Notes under the pieces: model-generated | The model's input: the letters and a program-made list of their open reading frames with translations, nothing else | What the model was told of the DNA's origin: nothing | Databases searched by the model: none | In this document: positions 1 through 11,869 of the stretch, piece by piece | Numbering within the stretch: position 1 is the first letter of the stretch | How the letters are laid out: each line of letters begins with the position of its first letter | Made by a program: the position numbers and the translations under genes | Assembly: GCA_023614405.1 (NCBI GenBank) | Contig: CM042687.1 | Coordinates: 237,238,292-237,302,291, forward strand | Length of the DNA: 64,000 nt | Source: Avena insularis | Lineage: Eukaryota > Streptophyta > Magnoliopsida > Poales > Poaceae | Direction: 5' to 3'

Positions 1-578
1 GCGGGGTAGGTTTGTGTCGCGTGAGAGAGAGAGAGGAAAGGCCCGGGTGGGCTTGCTGGGCTGAGTCTGCTGTTGGGCCGAAAGGCTGGCGTAGGCCCGT
101 TTCTTATTCTTTTATCTTTTTATTTTTCTGTTTGAATTTCCAGGAATCCTTTTCAAATGATTTCAAATGTGTTTGAATTCAAACTCTCTCTGAATTTTTA
201 TAAAGTGAAACCTGCACATAATTGGCCACATAACAATATTGTACACTTGAAATTGCATTGGCACATTGGAATTTTAAAATAAACAATGCTTTTATCAAAT
301 GCTTAGTAAAGACATAAAAATGGTTTTAAATTTTATACTTTGTTTTGAAATCTTTGTCCAAGCTTTGGAAAACATCAATCAACCATCGGATCAAATATCT
401 TTGGTTTAAAACAATTAATCTCATACTAGAGAGTAGCATTGGGCCAATGCCTTGCTTACATAAAATAATAGACATTCAAATGCTTCTATTTTGAAATGAC
501 ATTGAAAATGATCCTAAAATGATTATGAATGCATGGATGATATGCAAACTTTGAAATCATGATTTTTGGGATGTTACA
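1..578 (-). repeat. Element A 3' LTR (partial)
   Basis: This matches 17871-18448 nearly base for base and, read on the minus strand, begins TGTAACATCCC directly after the polypurine tract. On the minus strand this is the first 578 bases of the 3' LTR; the rest lies left of the window. There is a short GA-rich simple repeat near 22-37. Confidence 0.93.
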
Positions 579-580
579 AA

Positions 581-592
581 TCTAACCCCCTT
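581..592 (-). other. Element A polypurine tract
   Basis: The minus strand reads AAGGGGGTTAGA three bases before the 3' LTR start. This is the expected plus-strand DNA primer site of an LTR retrotransposon. Confidence 0.8.
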
Positions 593-594
593 AG

Positions 595-1979
595 GTGAAT
601 CTCTCCCTCGAGATTCGGATTGGCTAGCAAATAGGTGAGGGTGGTGTTTCCGAAGGTCATCTTCTCTTTACCATGTTGCTTCTTCTTCGGAATGATGGTT
701 CTAGTGAACTTTGCAGAATTTGATAGTCTTTGTCCGTGTAACCCTTTCTGCAGTCTCAAGAATCTTAATAGGTTTTTCCTCATAAGTGAGATCACTTTCC
801 AATTGGACCTCCTCCAAAGGTATAGTATCCTTCAAAGAAGTCTCTTCCATCTCTGGATGGCATTTCTTTAGCTGACTCACATGAAACACATTGTGAACGG
901 CGGACAATGATTCTGGCAATTCAATCTCATAAGCTACTTCTCCTTTACGACTCAGAATCTTAAATGGTCCAACATATCTTGGGGCCAATTTTCCTTTGAC
1001 TCCAAATCTCTTCACTCCACGAAGTGGTGACACTCTAAGATAAGCTCTATCACCCACTTCATAGGTGACTTCTCTATGCTTAGGGTCTGCGTAGCTCTTC
1101 TGTCGGGACTGTGCTATCTTCAATCTGTCCTTTACTATGTTGACTTTCTCTTCAGCCTCTTTGATTAGTTCTGGTCCGAACAAATTTCTTTCTCCCACAC
1201 CATTCCATAGCAATGGGGTAGTACACTTTCTCCCATAGAGAAATTGAAATGGTGCCATCTCAATACTGGCTTGATAGCTGTTGTTGTAAAAGAATTCTGC
1301 GTAAGGCAGACTTTCATCCCAACTAGCTCCATAGTCTAGGGCACATGCCCTCAACATATCCTCTAGAATCTGGTTGGTCCTTTTTGTCTGTCCATCAGTT
1401 TGGGGATGAAAGGCAGTACTGAATTCCAATCTTGTTCCCAATGATTCATGCAGTTGCCTCCAAAAATGAGAGGTGAATTGAGTTCCCCTATCAGACACAA
1501 TACTCTTGGGTACTCCATGCAGGCACACAATCCTATTCATATATATCTTGGCCAATTTAGCACTTGTATAGGTTGTCTTCACGGGTATGAAATGAGCCAC
1601 TTTAGTGAGGCGATCCACTACTACCCAAATGGAATCATATCCTGACCTGGTCCTTGGAAATCCGGTGATGAAGTCCATGCCAATATTGTCCCACTTCCAA
1701 TCAGGAATAGGTAGTGGTTGTAGCAACCCTGCTGGTTTCTGATGTTCCGCTTTCACTCTACTACATACATCACACAAAGCAATATGTGTCGGTGATGTCT
1801 TTCTTGAGATTATTCCACCAAAATCTTTCCTTCATATCCATGTACATTTTGGTGTTACCCGGATGAATGGAATATGGTGAGTTGTGTGCTTCCTGTAAAA
1901 TCAGTTTCCGAAGCTCCGGATCTTGCGGAACGCAGATACGTTTTCCATACCATAAGGTACCTTGTTCGTCTTCATGGAA
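595..1979 (-). pseudogene. Element A integrase with C-terminal chromodomain (broken)
   Basis: The zinc-binding domain (EAHNS..SIHPG for the two His, CDVC for the two Cys) lies at about 1760-1910, with a frameshift near 1790 between the His and Cys pairs. The catalytic core is open over 701-1777: first Asp in MDFITG (residue 35 of that frame) and second Asp in VSDRGTQF (residue 96). The position 35 residues later, where GQTERTNQ is expected, reads GQTKRTNQ, so the catalytic Glu is Lys (codon 1382-1384). A GPF/Y-like stretch (APRYVGPF) follows. The chromodomain at about 600-760 (LTYEEKPIKILE, then EEATW and REDD) contains two stops. The chromodomain would target integration to heterochromatin in a working element. 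Family assignment is firm; activity is ruled out. Confidence 0.92.
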
Positions 1980-3255
1980 TCATTTGGCTTTTCCCTTGCC
2001 AATCTTTTCCTTAATCTCTTCAATTTCCTTGTCCATCTTTTGGGATTCCTTGATTTTGTACAACAAGGTGGGTTGAACAACCAATGACATGAGATGTCCT
2101 TCAGGCACAATCTCTAATCTGAGGTCTCTAAATTGGGCACACAGATCATCTGGCAACTCTCCCTTAGTAAGGCCATTCACAAATACCTTACGGCTTAGTG
2201 CATCCGCTACAACATTTGCTTTACCGGGATGGTATTGCAAACTCAAGTCATAGTCCTTGATGAGTTCTAGCCATCTTCTTTGTCTCATGTTTATTTCTTT
2301 CTGAGTGAAGATATACTTCAAACTTTTGTGATCTGTGAACACTTCACATCGCTTTCCCAAAAGGTAATGTCTCCATGTTTTGAGTGCATGAACAACAGAG
2401 GCTAACTCTAAATCATGAGTAGGCTAATTTACCTCATGAGTTTTGAGTTGTCTCGAGGCATAAGCCACAACTTTCCCTTCTTGCATCAGAACTGCACCTA
2501 ATCCATGATGGGATGCATCACAATAAACTTGGAAATCCTTTTCCAAATCTGGTAGACATAAGACTGTGCTGTCACTAGTCTCTTCTTCAATTCTTGGAAA
2601 CTGAGTTCACATCCTTCAGACCAAGCAAATTTCTTGTCTTTCTTTAGTAACTCCATCATTGGCTTAGCTACCTTGGAGAAATTCTCAATGAATCTTCTGT
2701 AGTATCCTGCCAAGCCAAGGAAACTACGAATTTCCTTTACTGACTTAGGAGATTCCCATTCAGTTACAGCTGACACTTTTGCGGGATAAACTGCTACACC
2801 ATCTCCTGACACAACGTGTCCAAGAAATCTAACTTCATTCAACCAGAATTCACACTTGCTGAATTTGGCATACAGCTTATGCTCTCTAAGTTTCTCAAGT
2901 ATCAAACGCAAATGTCATTCATGCTCTTCTTTGCTCTTGGAGTAGATAAAAATGTCATCGATGAAAACGACAACAAACTTGTCAAGGAACTCCATGAACA
3001 CCTTGTTCATCATATTCATGAAGTAAGCTGGTGGATTGGTAAAACTGAATGGCATCATGGTGTACTCATATAATCCATACCTAGTGGTGAAAGCTGTCTT
3101 AGGTATGTCTTGTTCCCTTATCTTAAGATGATAATAACCTGACCGGAGATCAATCTTTGAGAACACACAGGCTCCTTCTAGCTGATCAAACAAGTCATTG
3201 ATTCTGGGCAAAGGATATTATTCCTTGATAGTCACCTCATTGAGTGAACGATAAT
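1980..3255 (-). pseudogene. Element A reverse transcriptase and RNase H (broken)
   Basis: Three open pieces in different frames make up the domain. The first (2915-3211) holds the RT palm with [17 protein letters not shown] text (here GYYHLKI) and the FIDDI catalytic Asp pair. The second (2498-2911) holds the thumb and connection ([31 protein letters not shown]). The third (1980-2360) holds the end of RNase H ([30 protein letters not shown]). Frame changes occur near 2911-2915 and 2575, and 2361-2497 has stops where the first RNase H acidic residues should be. In a live element this copies the genomic RNA to DNA in virus-like particles. The RT Asp pair is still present. Confidence 0.92.
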
Positions 3256-5060
3256 CTATGCATAACCTTTAACTTCTATCTTTCTTTTCACAAACAAGAC
3301 TGGTGCTCCCCAAGATGAAGAACTTGGTTGAATAAATCCTTTCCGCAACTGTTCTCCAAGTTGTTTCTTGAGTTCTTTCAACTCATCAACTGACATCTTG
3401 TAAGGTCTCTTTGCTACTGGTCCTGATCCTGGTAGCAAGTCAATCAGAAATTCCACATCTCTATCTGGTGGCATTCTCGGCAATTCTTCCGGAAACACAT
3501 CCGGATATTCACTCATAATTGGCACACTGTCTATGCTAACCCCCTTAAGAGAATTTATCTTACTCCCTTTTGATTCAAAGTTAGACTTGAATCTTATCCG
3601 TTTCTTTTCCGGGGTTGTGAGAGCGACAGTACGATTAGCACAATATAGTACTCCTTCATACTTGGTCATCCAGTACATTCCCAAAATTACATCCAGTCCT
3701 TGGGAACCTAGGATTATCAGACTCACTGGAAACTTATGCTTCCCAAATTCTATCACTAAATCACGACATCCAAGATTTACTATCATATCTCCACCGGGAG
3801 AACTTACTTTTATTGGACACCCAATATTTTCAGTTGGAAACCCATTTCTATCAACAAATGCTTTTGATATGAATGAATGTGATGCACTAGTATAAAAAAG
3901 AACAAGTGCTGGAATAGAATTGAGTTTGAACTTACCAGCCACAGCATCAGGTTCCTCATAAATATCTTCCACATTGATGTGGTTCACCTGTCCCTTCTGG
4001 AAAGGGTTGGGCTTGTTGGCACCATCAAATTTCTTTTCTGGACACTCATTTGCATAATTCCCCATCTTCTTACACTTGAAGCATTCAACCTGACTAAGAT
4101 CTTTCTTGAGAGGCTGACTTCCACTACCACTTCCACTTCCATTGTGGTGGCTCCTGTATCCACCCTTGTGGTTCTTATACTTGTCATTATCATGACCACG
4201 GTGATGCTTGTTGTCATGATGGCGGTTGTGGTTGTGATGGTTGTTGTACTTTCCGTGTTTGTGGGATCCGGAACTCCCACTATCATCGTGATGGGAACGC
4301 TTGTGAGACGATCCCGAGCTGTGCTTGTCAAAGCTGTGCTTCCTCTTTCTGCTTTCAACCTGTTTCATCTTGTTCTCCAAGATGGTAGTCTTGTCACAAA
4401 GTGATTGGTAGGTTGGGACATAGGCAACAGATAACTGCAGATTCAGTTCATCATTCAGTCCTTCGAGGAATTTCTCTTTCCTCTTGGCATCATTATCAAC
4501 TTGATCCGGTGCATATCGCGCCAGATTGTTGAACTCCTCAATGTGTTCAGCCACGCCGCGGTCATGCTTTTTCAGGTTATGGAACTCCTTCTTCAAACTC
4601 ATCACCCCGGATGATATGTGAGCTGTATGGAAACCATCTTCAAAGATAGCCCATGTCACATCCTCAATGGGAGTGGTGATCTGGAAGTTATCCCACGAAG
4701 TAGCTGCTGGTTCTTCCAACAGATGTGCTGCAAACCTGACCTTCTCCTCGTCGGTGCAGCCGAAAGTTACCAAATCCTTGTTCACTGAACATAGACAATC
4801 ATTGGCCACCATAGGATCGGTAGTTCCTGAGAACTTTGCAGGCCTCAGTCTTAGGAATCTGGTGAGCATGTCAAATCCTGGTGGATTGTTCTGATTTTGT
4901 TGTTGTTGTTGTTGTTGTTATTATTGTTGTTGTTGTTATTCTGATTCTGCATAAAAGTGGTCATCATATGCATCAGCTGTTCATGTGCTATCATTAGCTG
5001 CTACATCTCGGGGGTGACATTTTTGTTGTTTGGGTTGGGGTTGGCACGTCAAGGAGGCAT
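3256..5060 (-). pseudogene. Element A gag and protease, running into RT
   Basis: The family start is the ATG at 5060-5058, right after a CAG acceptor-like site; stops follow within a few codons (TGA at codon 4, then a TAG), so the long frame begins at 4869. Gag has an Asn/Gln-rich N-terminus, a capsid retrotransposon-gag domain (about residues 10-170 of the long frame), a strikingly His/Ser/Gly/Lys-rich stretch (about 178-252) and one zinc knuckle at 263-276. The knuckle's His is Asn (codon 4057-4059). The protease follows at about 312-420, but its DSGA active site reads YTSA (Tyr codon 3892-3894), so the catalytic Asp is gone. The frame then enters RT (ELKKQL, FIQPSSSSWGAPVLFV) and shifts near 3275. 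Confidence 0.92.
4896..4940 (-). repeat. (GTT/ATT)n trinucleotide repeat encoding Gag poly-Asn
   Basis: The plus strand is a run of GTT with a few ATT units. On the minus strand it reads AAC/AAT and extends the Asn/Gln-rich N-terminus of element A Gag in frame with the capsid domain. Confidence 0.9.
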
Positions 5061-5090
5061 CTGTGGTTTTCATAAGGATAAGAATGAGAT
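5061..5090 (-). promoter_or_regulatory. Splice-acceptor-like site abutting element A gag ATG
   Basis: Read on the minus strand, a moderately pyrimidine-rich stretch (CATTCTTATCCTTATG) leads to ACCACAG, and the gag ATG is the next base. It is the weakest of the six such sites in the window, but the placement is the same. Confidence 0.45.
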
Positions 5091-5288
5091 ACCCATAGAT
5101 GCTTAACATGCACGATACATTACATAGACAATCACCAAAACAAGCATCAAAATAATCATAAGGTTCAACGACATAAACAACAGGTTTGAAACAGTAAACA
5201 CACAATAGCAAGCCACCCACATGTTGGATGGTCATTGCGACTCAATAATCATAAGCATGGTAAATGAAAGATAAATGAGTAGTCATCA

Positions 5289-5971
5289 CTACTCCTCTGC
5301 ATCAACCTCCTCATCAACAAGTGTAAGACCTGCATTCTCCATAGCGGTCTTGTATTCCTCGACATTGGTAGTCAAGGCCTCTATCTTGGCCCTAAGATCC
5401 CTCTTCTGTGAGCGAAGTCTCTCAATCACACCCTGCTGGTGCTCGAGCTCAAAGTCCTTGGCCTCCAGCTCTTCCTTCATCTCCCGGATCTTCTTGTTCT
5501 GGTCTTGGACTCTCTTCTCTTGGCTCTTGAATTTCCTGTCCTAGCTCTCAAACTTGGCCTCCATTTCCTTGACTATCTCGTCTTGCTCCGCGAAGAGCTT
5601 GTCCTTCTCACGAAGCTGCACCTGGAGCTCGTCATTCCTAAGCATGACGTTGGTCCTATATGTATCTAGGTGCCTAATAAGAACCTCTAGGTCCTAGAGG
5701 TATAGGCGAATCGGCTCCACCGTCTCTCTAGCAGCATCCTCGAGCTCAATAGCCTCACCCTCCTCGTCGCGTCTCCCGAAGGGGTGAAAGTAAAGACCTC
5801 TAAGCTCTCTGGAGTGTCTCCCTACCAGTCTCCCAAGTAACTCCTGCATAACTATATCTAAGCCCTTCTCCTTGTCGTCATGCATTAACTTGAAGGTGAT
5901 GGTCTCCGTGGTCGGCTCTGTCTAGCGTCCGGGCTGAGTGACTCTGAAGCCCCAGAGGTCCTTCCTCTCAA
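5289..5971 (-). pseudogene. Element A aORF2, C-terminal part (coiled coil, acidic tail)
   Basis: This is the downstream half of an extra ORF lying between the 5' LTR and gag. Read through three stops (near 5693, 5540 and 5925), it is rich in Glu, Lys, Gln and Leu with heptad-like spacing for about 120 residues, strongly suggesting a long coiled coil, and ends in an acidic EEVDAEE tail. Copia element B separates it from its N-terminal part (14257-14388); the frame continues across the CTCAA target duplication. It corresponds in place and shape to the coiled-coil, acid-tailed aORFs of elements C and G. I do not recognise a named domain. Confidence 0.7.
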
Positions 5972-7661
5972 TGAAGGGAATATGCCCGAGAGGCAATAAT
6001 AAAGTGGTTATTATCGTATTCCTTATTTATGATAAATGTTTATTTTGCATGCTATAATTGTATTAATACGGAAACGTTAATACATGTGTGTTTAATAAAC
6101 AAAAAGGAAGTTCCTAGTTATGCCTCTCTTATAAACTAGCTCGTTGATTAACAAGATGATCAAAGTTTCCTGATCATGGACATTGGATGTTGTTAATAAC
6201 GAGGTCAAAACATTAGTGTAATGATGTGATGAACATTCATCCGAAGTATAGCATTACGATCAAATTCATTGAGTTTATATTGCTATAACAACTTACGAAG
6301 TGATCTTAATCCTTAGACCATGAGATCATGTCAATCACTAACACCGTAAGAGTTTCTTGTTGACATCAAACGTCACACCGTAACTGGGTGATTATAAAGA
6401 TGGCTTCAGAACTACTAAAGTGTTATGTTGAGACCCATGGATCGAGTGGAATTTGTTCATCCTGATGACGAATAGATATGCTCTGGGCCCTCTCGGTGAT
6501 ATCACATTGATTAGCTTGCAAGCAAGTGATTTGATCACTAGAATGTTATATCACGAGAACGAGAAAAGAGTGCATGTCGATGCTTGAGATCAAACTAGGT
6601 ATGGAGATACCGATGATCGAATCTCGGACGTGTAATATATCGTGAAACAAAGGGATTAAGATACTAGCGTAAAAGGTTCACACGATCACAGAAGTCATCG
6701 TTGAATGTGTGGGAGTCAGTATGGATCTCCAGGTCCCGCTACTGATTATTGATCGGAGAAGGGTCTCGATCATGTCCGAATTATTCGTGAACCGTAGGGT
6801 GACACACTTAAGGGATGCCGACACCATTCGGAGCAAATGATATGCCAGAAAAAGAAAAGGAAAGCGCAGGAATTTATTTCACTAGACACCGAAACTGTTT
6901 CGGTTGAAATTGTTGAAACTGGTTCTGCATGTGAAATTGAAATGTTGTAAGGGGTTTTATGTGAATGTTTGTTAATTAAAGTAATTAACAAAATTCTGAA
7001 TAAATAAATAAAAGAGTTTTATTTAAATGAGAGCTTGCATTAAATTTGGTGGAAATTTAATGCATGTGAGTGGATTTTTGAGTGGAGGCTTTTTAATGGG
7101 AGTGGAGGCTTTTCATTTTGAGTGGGAGCTCCACCCACATGAATGTGGAAGAGGTGGGGGCAGCCCCCATGGGCCATGCCCCTTGGGTGCCCCCCTCTCC
7201 CCTATAAAAGGCCCCCCTCTCCTCCTCTCAAAGCACACCTCCTCGCGAAGCATCTCTCTCTCCCCTTTAGAATTTCCCCATGGTCTCGGATCAGCGAGAT
7301 ACATGTTCCCGGTGGCTTTTTCTGGAAGGATTTGTTGCTTCCGCTGCTTCGCTGGAGCGAGGGCGCGGAGGTTGTCGGGTACCGTCGCGTGTGTGTGCGA
7401 TCACGGATGCACCACTGCTTTGAGGTGCTGGACTTGATCGTGCTGGACCGGCTGGACCAGATGGACTTCATCACGATCTTGAGATCGGCAAGCGTTCGTC
7501 TACATCATCCACGAGTACAACCTCGTTAACGCTATTCGGTCTTCGAGGGTATGTATTCTATGGATGTATATCCACCCGTTGCTTGTATCTAGTAGATAGA
7601 TCTTGGTACATAGATGTTCCCATCGTAGGAATTTTTTGTTTTCTATGCTGCGAACCCTACA
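5972..7661 (+). repeat. Element B 5' LTR
   Basis: It begins TGAAGGGAATATGCCCGAG and ends AACCCTACA. The TATA box TATAAAAG is at 7203-7210, so transcription should start about 30 bases later. It pairs with 12571-14256. Open frames inside it are chance frames in LTR DNA. Confidence 0.95.
7203..7210 (+). promoter_or_regulatory. TATA box in element B 5' LTR
   Basis: TATAAAAG in a GC-rich setting, repeated at the same place in the other LTR. It is the likely pol II core promoter for the element RNA. Confidence 0.75.
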
Positions 7662-7662
7662 G

Positions 7663-7676
7663 TGGTATCGGAGCCA
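7663..7676 (+). other. Element B primer binding site (initiator Met tRNA)
   Basis: TGGTATCGGAGCCA begins two bases after the LTR end. It complements the 3' end of the plant initiator methionine tRNA (usual form TGGTATCAGAGCCA) with one change. Confidence 0.85.
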
Positions 7677-10010
7677 GATCTATGCGTAGATGCTTTGCAC
7701 GGGTAGTACACATATGAGTATGTGGGCGATGATGATCATTTTATTGCTTCTTAGTTGTACTTTGGATATTGGTGGCATAGTGGGATGAAGCGGCCCGGAC
7801 AAACTTTACATGTCCTCGCACATGAGACCTGTTCCACGCTTGACATGCAACTAGTTTGCATAAGTGGCTAGCGGGTGTCTGTCTCTCCTACTATAGTCAA
7901 TATCTAATTTGCAACGAGTTGTCAACAATTTGGGTATCCTCGTTGTGGTTCATGTTCGTGGGTAAGAACGGTTCTATCTACGAAAGCCCTAAGCCACGTA
8001 AAATTTGCAATGGATCAATTAGAGGCATCTAGTTTAGATTGTTGCTGGGCTAGTGTTATGATATGGTGATGTTGTAAGTAGAAGTATGAGATGATACTCT
8101 TACAACACACATAGCGTGTAAGTTCCATAGACCTTGGCCTTACACATAAAGGTATGATAGAGATCATACCGCGGTGCACATGATGGAGATCATATGCGGG
8201 AACCATATCATTTCACTTATAAACATGTGATGTTTTGATTGCATCTTATATTGCTTGTTTGGCATTTTATTAGCATAATAAGATGATCCCTCATTTAGAT
8301 ATCAAGATAAGAATGTGTTCTTCCTTAAGTATGCACCGACAATGTTTCGTCGTTTCAAGACATCACGTGATGATCGGGTGTACTTGAATCCACGAGCATA
8401 TCTCGGGTGTAAAAGATTACACGAATACTAAGGTTCTTACTTGACGAGCCTAGCATGTACAGACATGGCCTCGGAACACGGACCGAAAGGTTAAGCATGA
8501 GTCATATGTTTTGATATGATGACCATATGGATGATCGCCTTTGAAGCTACGCCGACTCACATGATGATCGGACTTGGTGTAGTGGATTTGGTTCATGTAA
8601 TCACCAAAAAGACACGAGGGATGTCGTTTTTGAGTGGGAGTTCATTTCTAATTTGGATTAGTAGAACTAAATTTATCATAAATTAAATCAAAGTGAATTT
8701 TCATAATTTGTTGTAGTCATTGGCATTCGTTCACCACCTTATGCATAGTTGTAATTGAGATAATAGAACTATAGAATTCTGGATATATACTTTACGAACT
8801 GGTATCGTATTGTGTTGAGTGTCAATCTAAAGTTTAAAGTCCTATTGCAAACTTTCAGCAAACTCAATTTACTCCATGAAATTTAATAGTTGGTATTAAA
8901 TCGAGAGTAACTATTCCAGTGTTAGTATTTTAAGTATCATGTTTGCCTCCATGATTCTTGATTGTTTTAATATCAAGTTTATCTAGGAGCTGAAAGAATT
9001 GTTTCAGAAACCATCATGTGTGGCAGATATAACGATATCTGAAATAATGTTTTGGTTGCAATATGATAGAGTATAATATATGTTCTCATATTGGATGAGA
9101 ATTTACGAAGGTTGGAGATGCTAGACATCCTAATCATCCAAAAGGGTTTTGGAAAGTAATGTTATACTCACGATTCGTCCTTATAAGCTACAGTAGCTTG
9201 ATCATGAAAGTCGTCATGATAAGGATGAATAGAAGATGTATGTAAAGTGTTTACTATACTAAAAGATTACTAAAGAATGGATTTTGAAAGAACACCGATC
9301 ATTTTGATGATGGTGATCTACTTCAAAGTGCAGGTCCAAAGGTATTATTATTTGAATATACACGCTTTGGACTATGTGTCATGTATATGGCTCCACTTTT
9401 GATGTTGATAGATTCTTTTAAAAAGTAAAAAGGAAATGCTGAAAGAGAATCTATAAAATATATTTGGCAGAAAAGAAAAGATTGGAAATATCCAATTTAG
9501 GTATATAGATGATATACATGTTATGGTTGTATTCTTTGCTTGTTAAACAATGTGGTTCTTGGGTATTGGATACCGAATTGGTTGGTATGAAATTTCATAC
9601 GGAACGACGCAATTCATGAACCACAATGGCCTAAGTAACTAGCAAGAGAATATGTGATGATGTTCATCGAAAACAAACAAACCGTTGTTTGTATTTCTCG
9701 TTGATATCAAAGCTTGACTTCAAGATTTGTTTTAATAATTGTTATTTAAATCATGTATTATGAGAACAAAGGTTGTTCAAATAATTATCATATTCCATAT
9801 AAGATGGATGATTTACAAATCTAGTTGGAGAAATCACATCCATAAAACCTAATGCTAAAATGTCGCAAGACAAATGATTGAAACATCACTTACGAAGTGA
9901 CATCGCCGTTTAAATTATATTGGAAATAAAACATGAAGAAACTCCATTTTCATGGATTTTTGGAGTCTTTGATTTGATCAAGTGACGCTTGTGAGATTTT
10001 CCTCCGGATA
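7677..10010 (+). other. Element B leader and eroded gag region, no frame left
   Basis: This AT-rich interior DNA is full of stops in all frames. The first kilobase resembles the untranslated leader seen in Angela-type elements (for example the stretch ending in GGCCTCGGAACACGGA near 8480). Gag would lie here in a complete copy, but I could not recover a convincing Gag domain. Confidence 0.55.
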
Positions 10011-10029
10011 ATTAAAACTTCGTTCAAAG

Positions 10030-10260
10030 GCCAAAGAAGAACGAACAACTAAAATATTGGAATTTATACATATCGATGTATGTAGTCCATTATGTGTAGT
10101 CGTAAGCGATGAGTTTCAACTTCATATACTTTCTCCGGAAATTTGAGTGAATATTCACTTAATGAGAAAGAAGTGTGAAATATTTGAAAATGTTAAAAGA
10201 CTTTCAAGATGAAGTGAAAATCATTGTAACAAGAAAATAAATGGTTTATGATTTTATCAT
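10030..10260 (+). pseudogene. Element B copia integrase core fragment
   Basis: One frame reads FIHIDVCSPL at about 10055-10090, the copia integrase IHTDVCGP motif around the first catalytic Asp. Further on are IHLMRKK and a pattern like the SESFEKFKEF segment of BARE-type elements. Stops interrupt it. Only part of the core is recognisable. Confidence 0.65.
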
Positions 10261-10343
10261 AAGGGATTTATTTGAGTTACAAGTGTAACAAGAAAATAAA
10301 TGAATTATGATTTTATCATAAAGGGATTTATTTGAGTTGCAAG
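10225..10343 (+). repeat. 59/60-bp tandem duplication in element B
   Basis: The unit at 10225-10283 is repeated at 10284-10343 with a few substitutions and one extra base. Both copies begin TGTAACAAGAAAATAAATG. Confidence 0.9.
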
Positions 10344-10808
10344 TTTAGCAAAACACCTAGATTTACATCTCCCGAAACACCATAGGAGTATGGAGTGTTT
10401 GAGATTTGTAATGAAACCTTGTTTGACATGGTTGGATCAAAGGTGTCATTTATAAAACTACCATTATGTTTTAAAATATTAAAGCTTTAGAGACTTCCGC
10501 TTTTACACTGAAAAGAGCTCCATCTTGATCCGTTGAAATGACACCATGGAAGTTATGGTTTGGGGTAAAACCCAAGTTGTCATTTCTTAAATTTTGGTAT
10601 GATAAACATAAGTAAGATGTTTACAATCGAAGTCGGATGAGCATGTCTTTGTAGGTTATTTCGAATAACAATTGGTTATTCCTCCATAATACCAAGGACA
10701 AAAGGGTTTGTCGCTTGAAACATGAAGTTTCTTGAAGAAGTAATTTTTCATAAATGTTAAGTGGGAGGACAATAGAACATTGATAAGGTTAACGAACCTT
10801 AGCTATAT

Positions 10809-11192
10809 GTGATGAGTTGCGCAGCGCCGGAAATCGTTCCGAAGGCAGCCATAATGCTCATGGTTTATGTGCCTCAAAGGTTGTGGTCACGGAGATCTAA
10901 GTTCCTATTGAACCAAGTAGGTCGGTTAAACAATCAAATGCTAAGATTTGAGAGTAAATCATTATTGTTTGACAATGATGAACCGAATACATACAAAGAA
11001 GCGATGATGGGCCCTGACTCCGTCAAATGGCTTGAAGCCATAAAATCCGTGATAAGTCCATACACGATAAATCAAGTTTTGAACTTGGAAGACCCTCCGG
11101 AAAGGTGTAAAAACCTATCGGTCGTATTTGGATCTATAAAGAAACAGACATGGATGTTTCATCACATCTATGAAATAGTCGACATGTCGTAA
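10809..11192 (+). pseudogene. Element B copia reverse transcriptase, N-terminal fragment
   Basis: The open stretch includes DEPNTYKEAMMGPDSVKWLEA followed by IKSVISPYTINQVLNLEDPPE. This is the start of the copia RT domain (EAMxxPDSxKWxxAMxxEIxSMxxNxVWxLVDxPxG). It breaks where KWxxxxK should begin. It is the longest recognisable coding relic in the element. Confidence 0.8.
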
Positions 11193-11534
11193 AGTATTTT
11201 ATGACAATGTTCAAGGAGTTTACTATGACAAGATTTGATCTTTCATAGCGATATTTAGTCTGGACGGATTAAAGTAGCAACCACTACATATAATTTGGTA
11301 TATGGTAGATGAATAAACAAAACAAAGTTCTTTTAATAGAATGGTTACCTAGGATGTGTACATGACATGATCCAAAGGGTTTTGTTAATTCAAAGGATGC
11401 TAAAAAGGGGCATGCAAACTTCAATTATTGAAGTAAGCATCACGGAGTTGGAATCTTCACCGTGATGAAAAAGAGTTTTCATCAGGAGACAATGAAGATG
11501 CTTGCATTTGCAAGAAATTAAGTGGGAGCGCTAA

Positions 11535-11600
11535 GACATATTTCTAATACATTATGTGGAGGACATCTTGTTGATTAGAAATGATGTATATTTTATTGAC
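11535..11600 (+). pseudogene. Element B RT active-site relic, YVDD changed to YVED
   Basis: One frame reads FLIHYVEDILLIRNDV, matching copia LILYVDDILLIGND. The box codons at 11553-11564 are TAT GTG GAG GAC, so the first catalytic Asp is Glu. The preceding residues lie in another frame. Confidence 0.75.
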
Positions 11601-11778
11601 AAAGGTTAAGAATTTCATTTCGATGAAATACTTAAACCCGAATATTTAGCATGAATGTCTATAGTGGATAGACTGTGACGCTAATATGGTTGTGCCAAAC
11701 GTACATATATGAGATATTGAAGGAGTTCAATATAGAAACGACAAGAAATGGTTCTTGTCGCATGGAAAGGAATTGAAT

Positions 11779-11848
11779 CAAGATTCAAGTGTATCGACAC
11801 TTGGTAAGTGAAACAAGATTCAAGTGCTTTGACACTTGATGAGTGAAA
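11779..11848 (+). repeat. 35-bp tandem duplication in element B
   Basis: Two copies of a unit starting CAAGATTCAAGTG and ending GTGAAA stand head to tail at 11779-11813 and 11814-11848. Confidence 0.8.
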
Positions 11849-11869
11849 TCACGAGAATGTTTTGATCAA

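Noticed and set aside
3979..4404. Plus-strand Val/Leu-rich 141-codon frame, membrane-protein-like
   Set aside because: It is the complement of the His/Asn-rich coding region of element A gag.
7027..7529. Open frames of 128-136 codons (and copies at 13623-14123)
   Set aside because: They fall within both LTRs of copia element B around the TATA box and are not conserved between the two copies.
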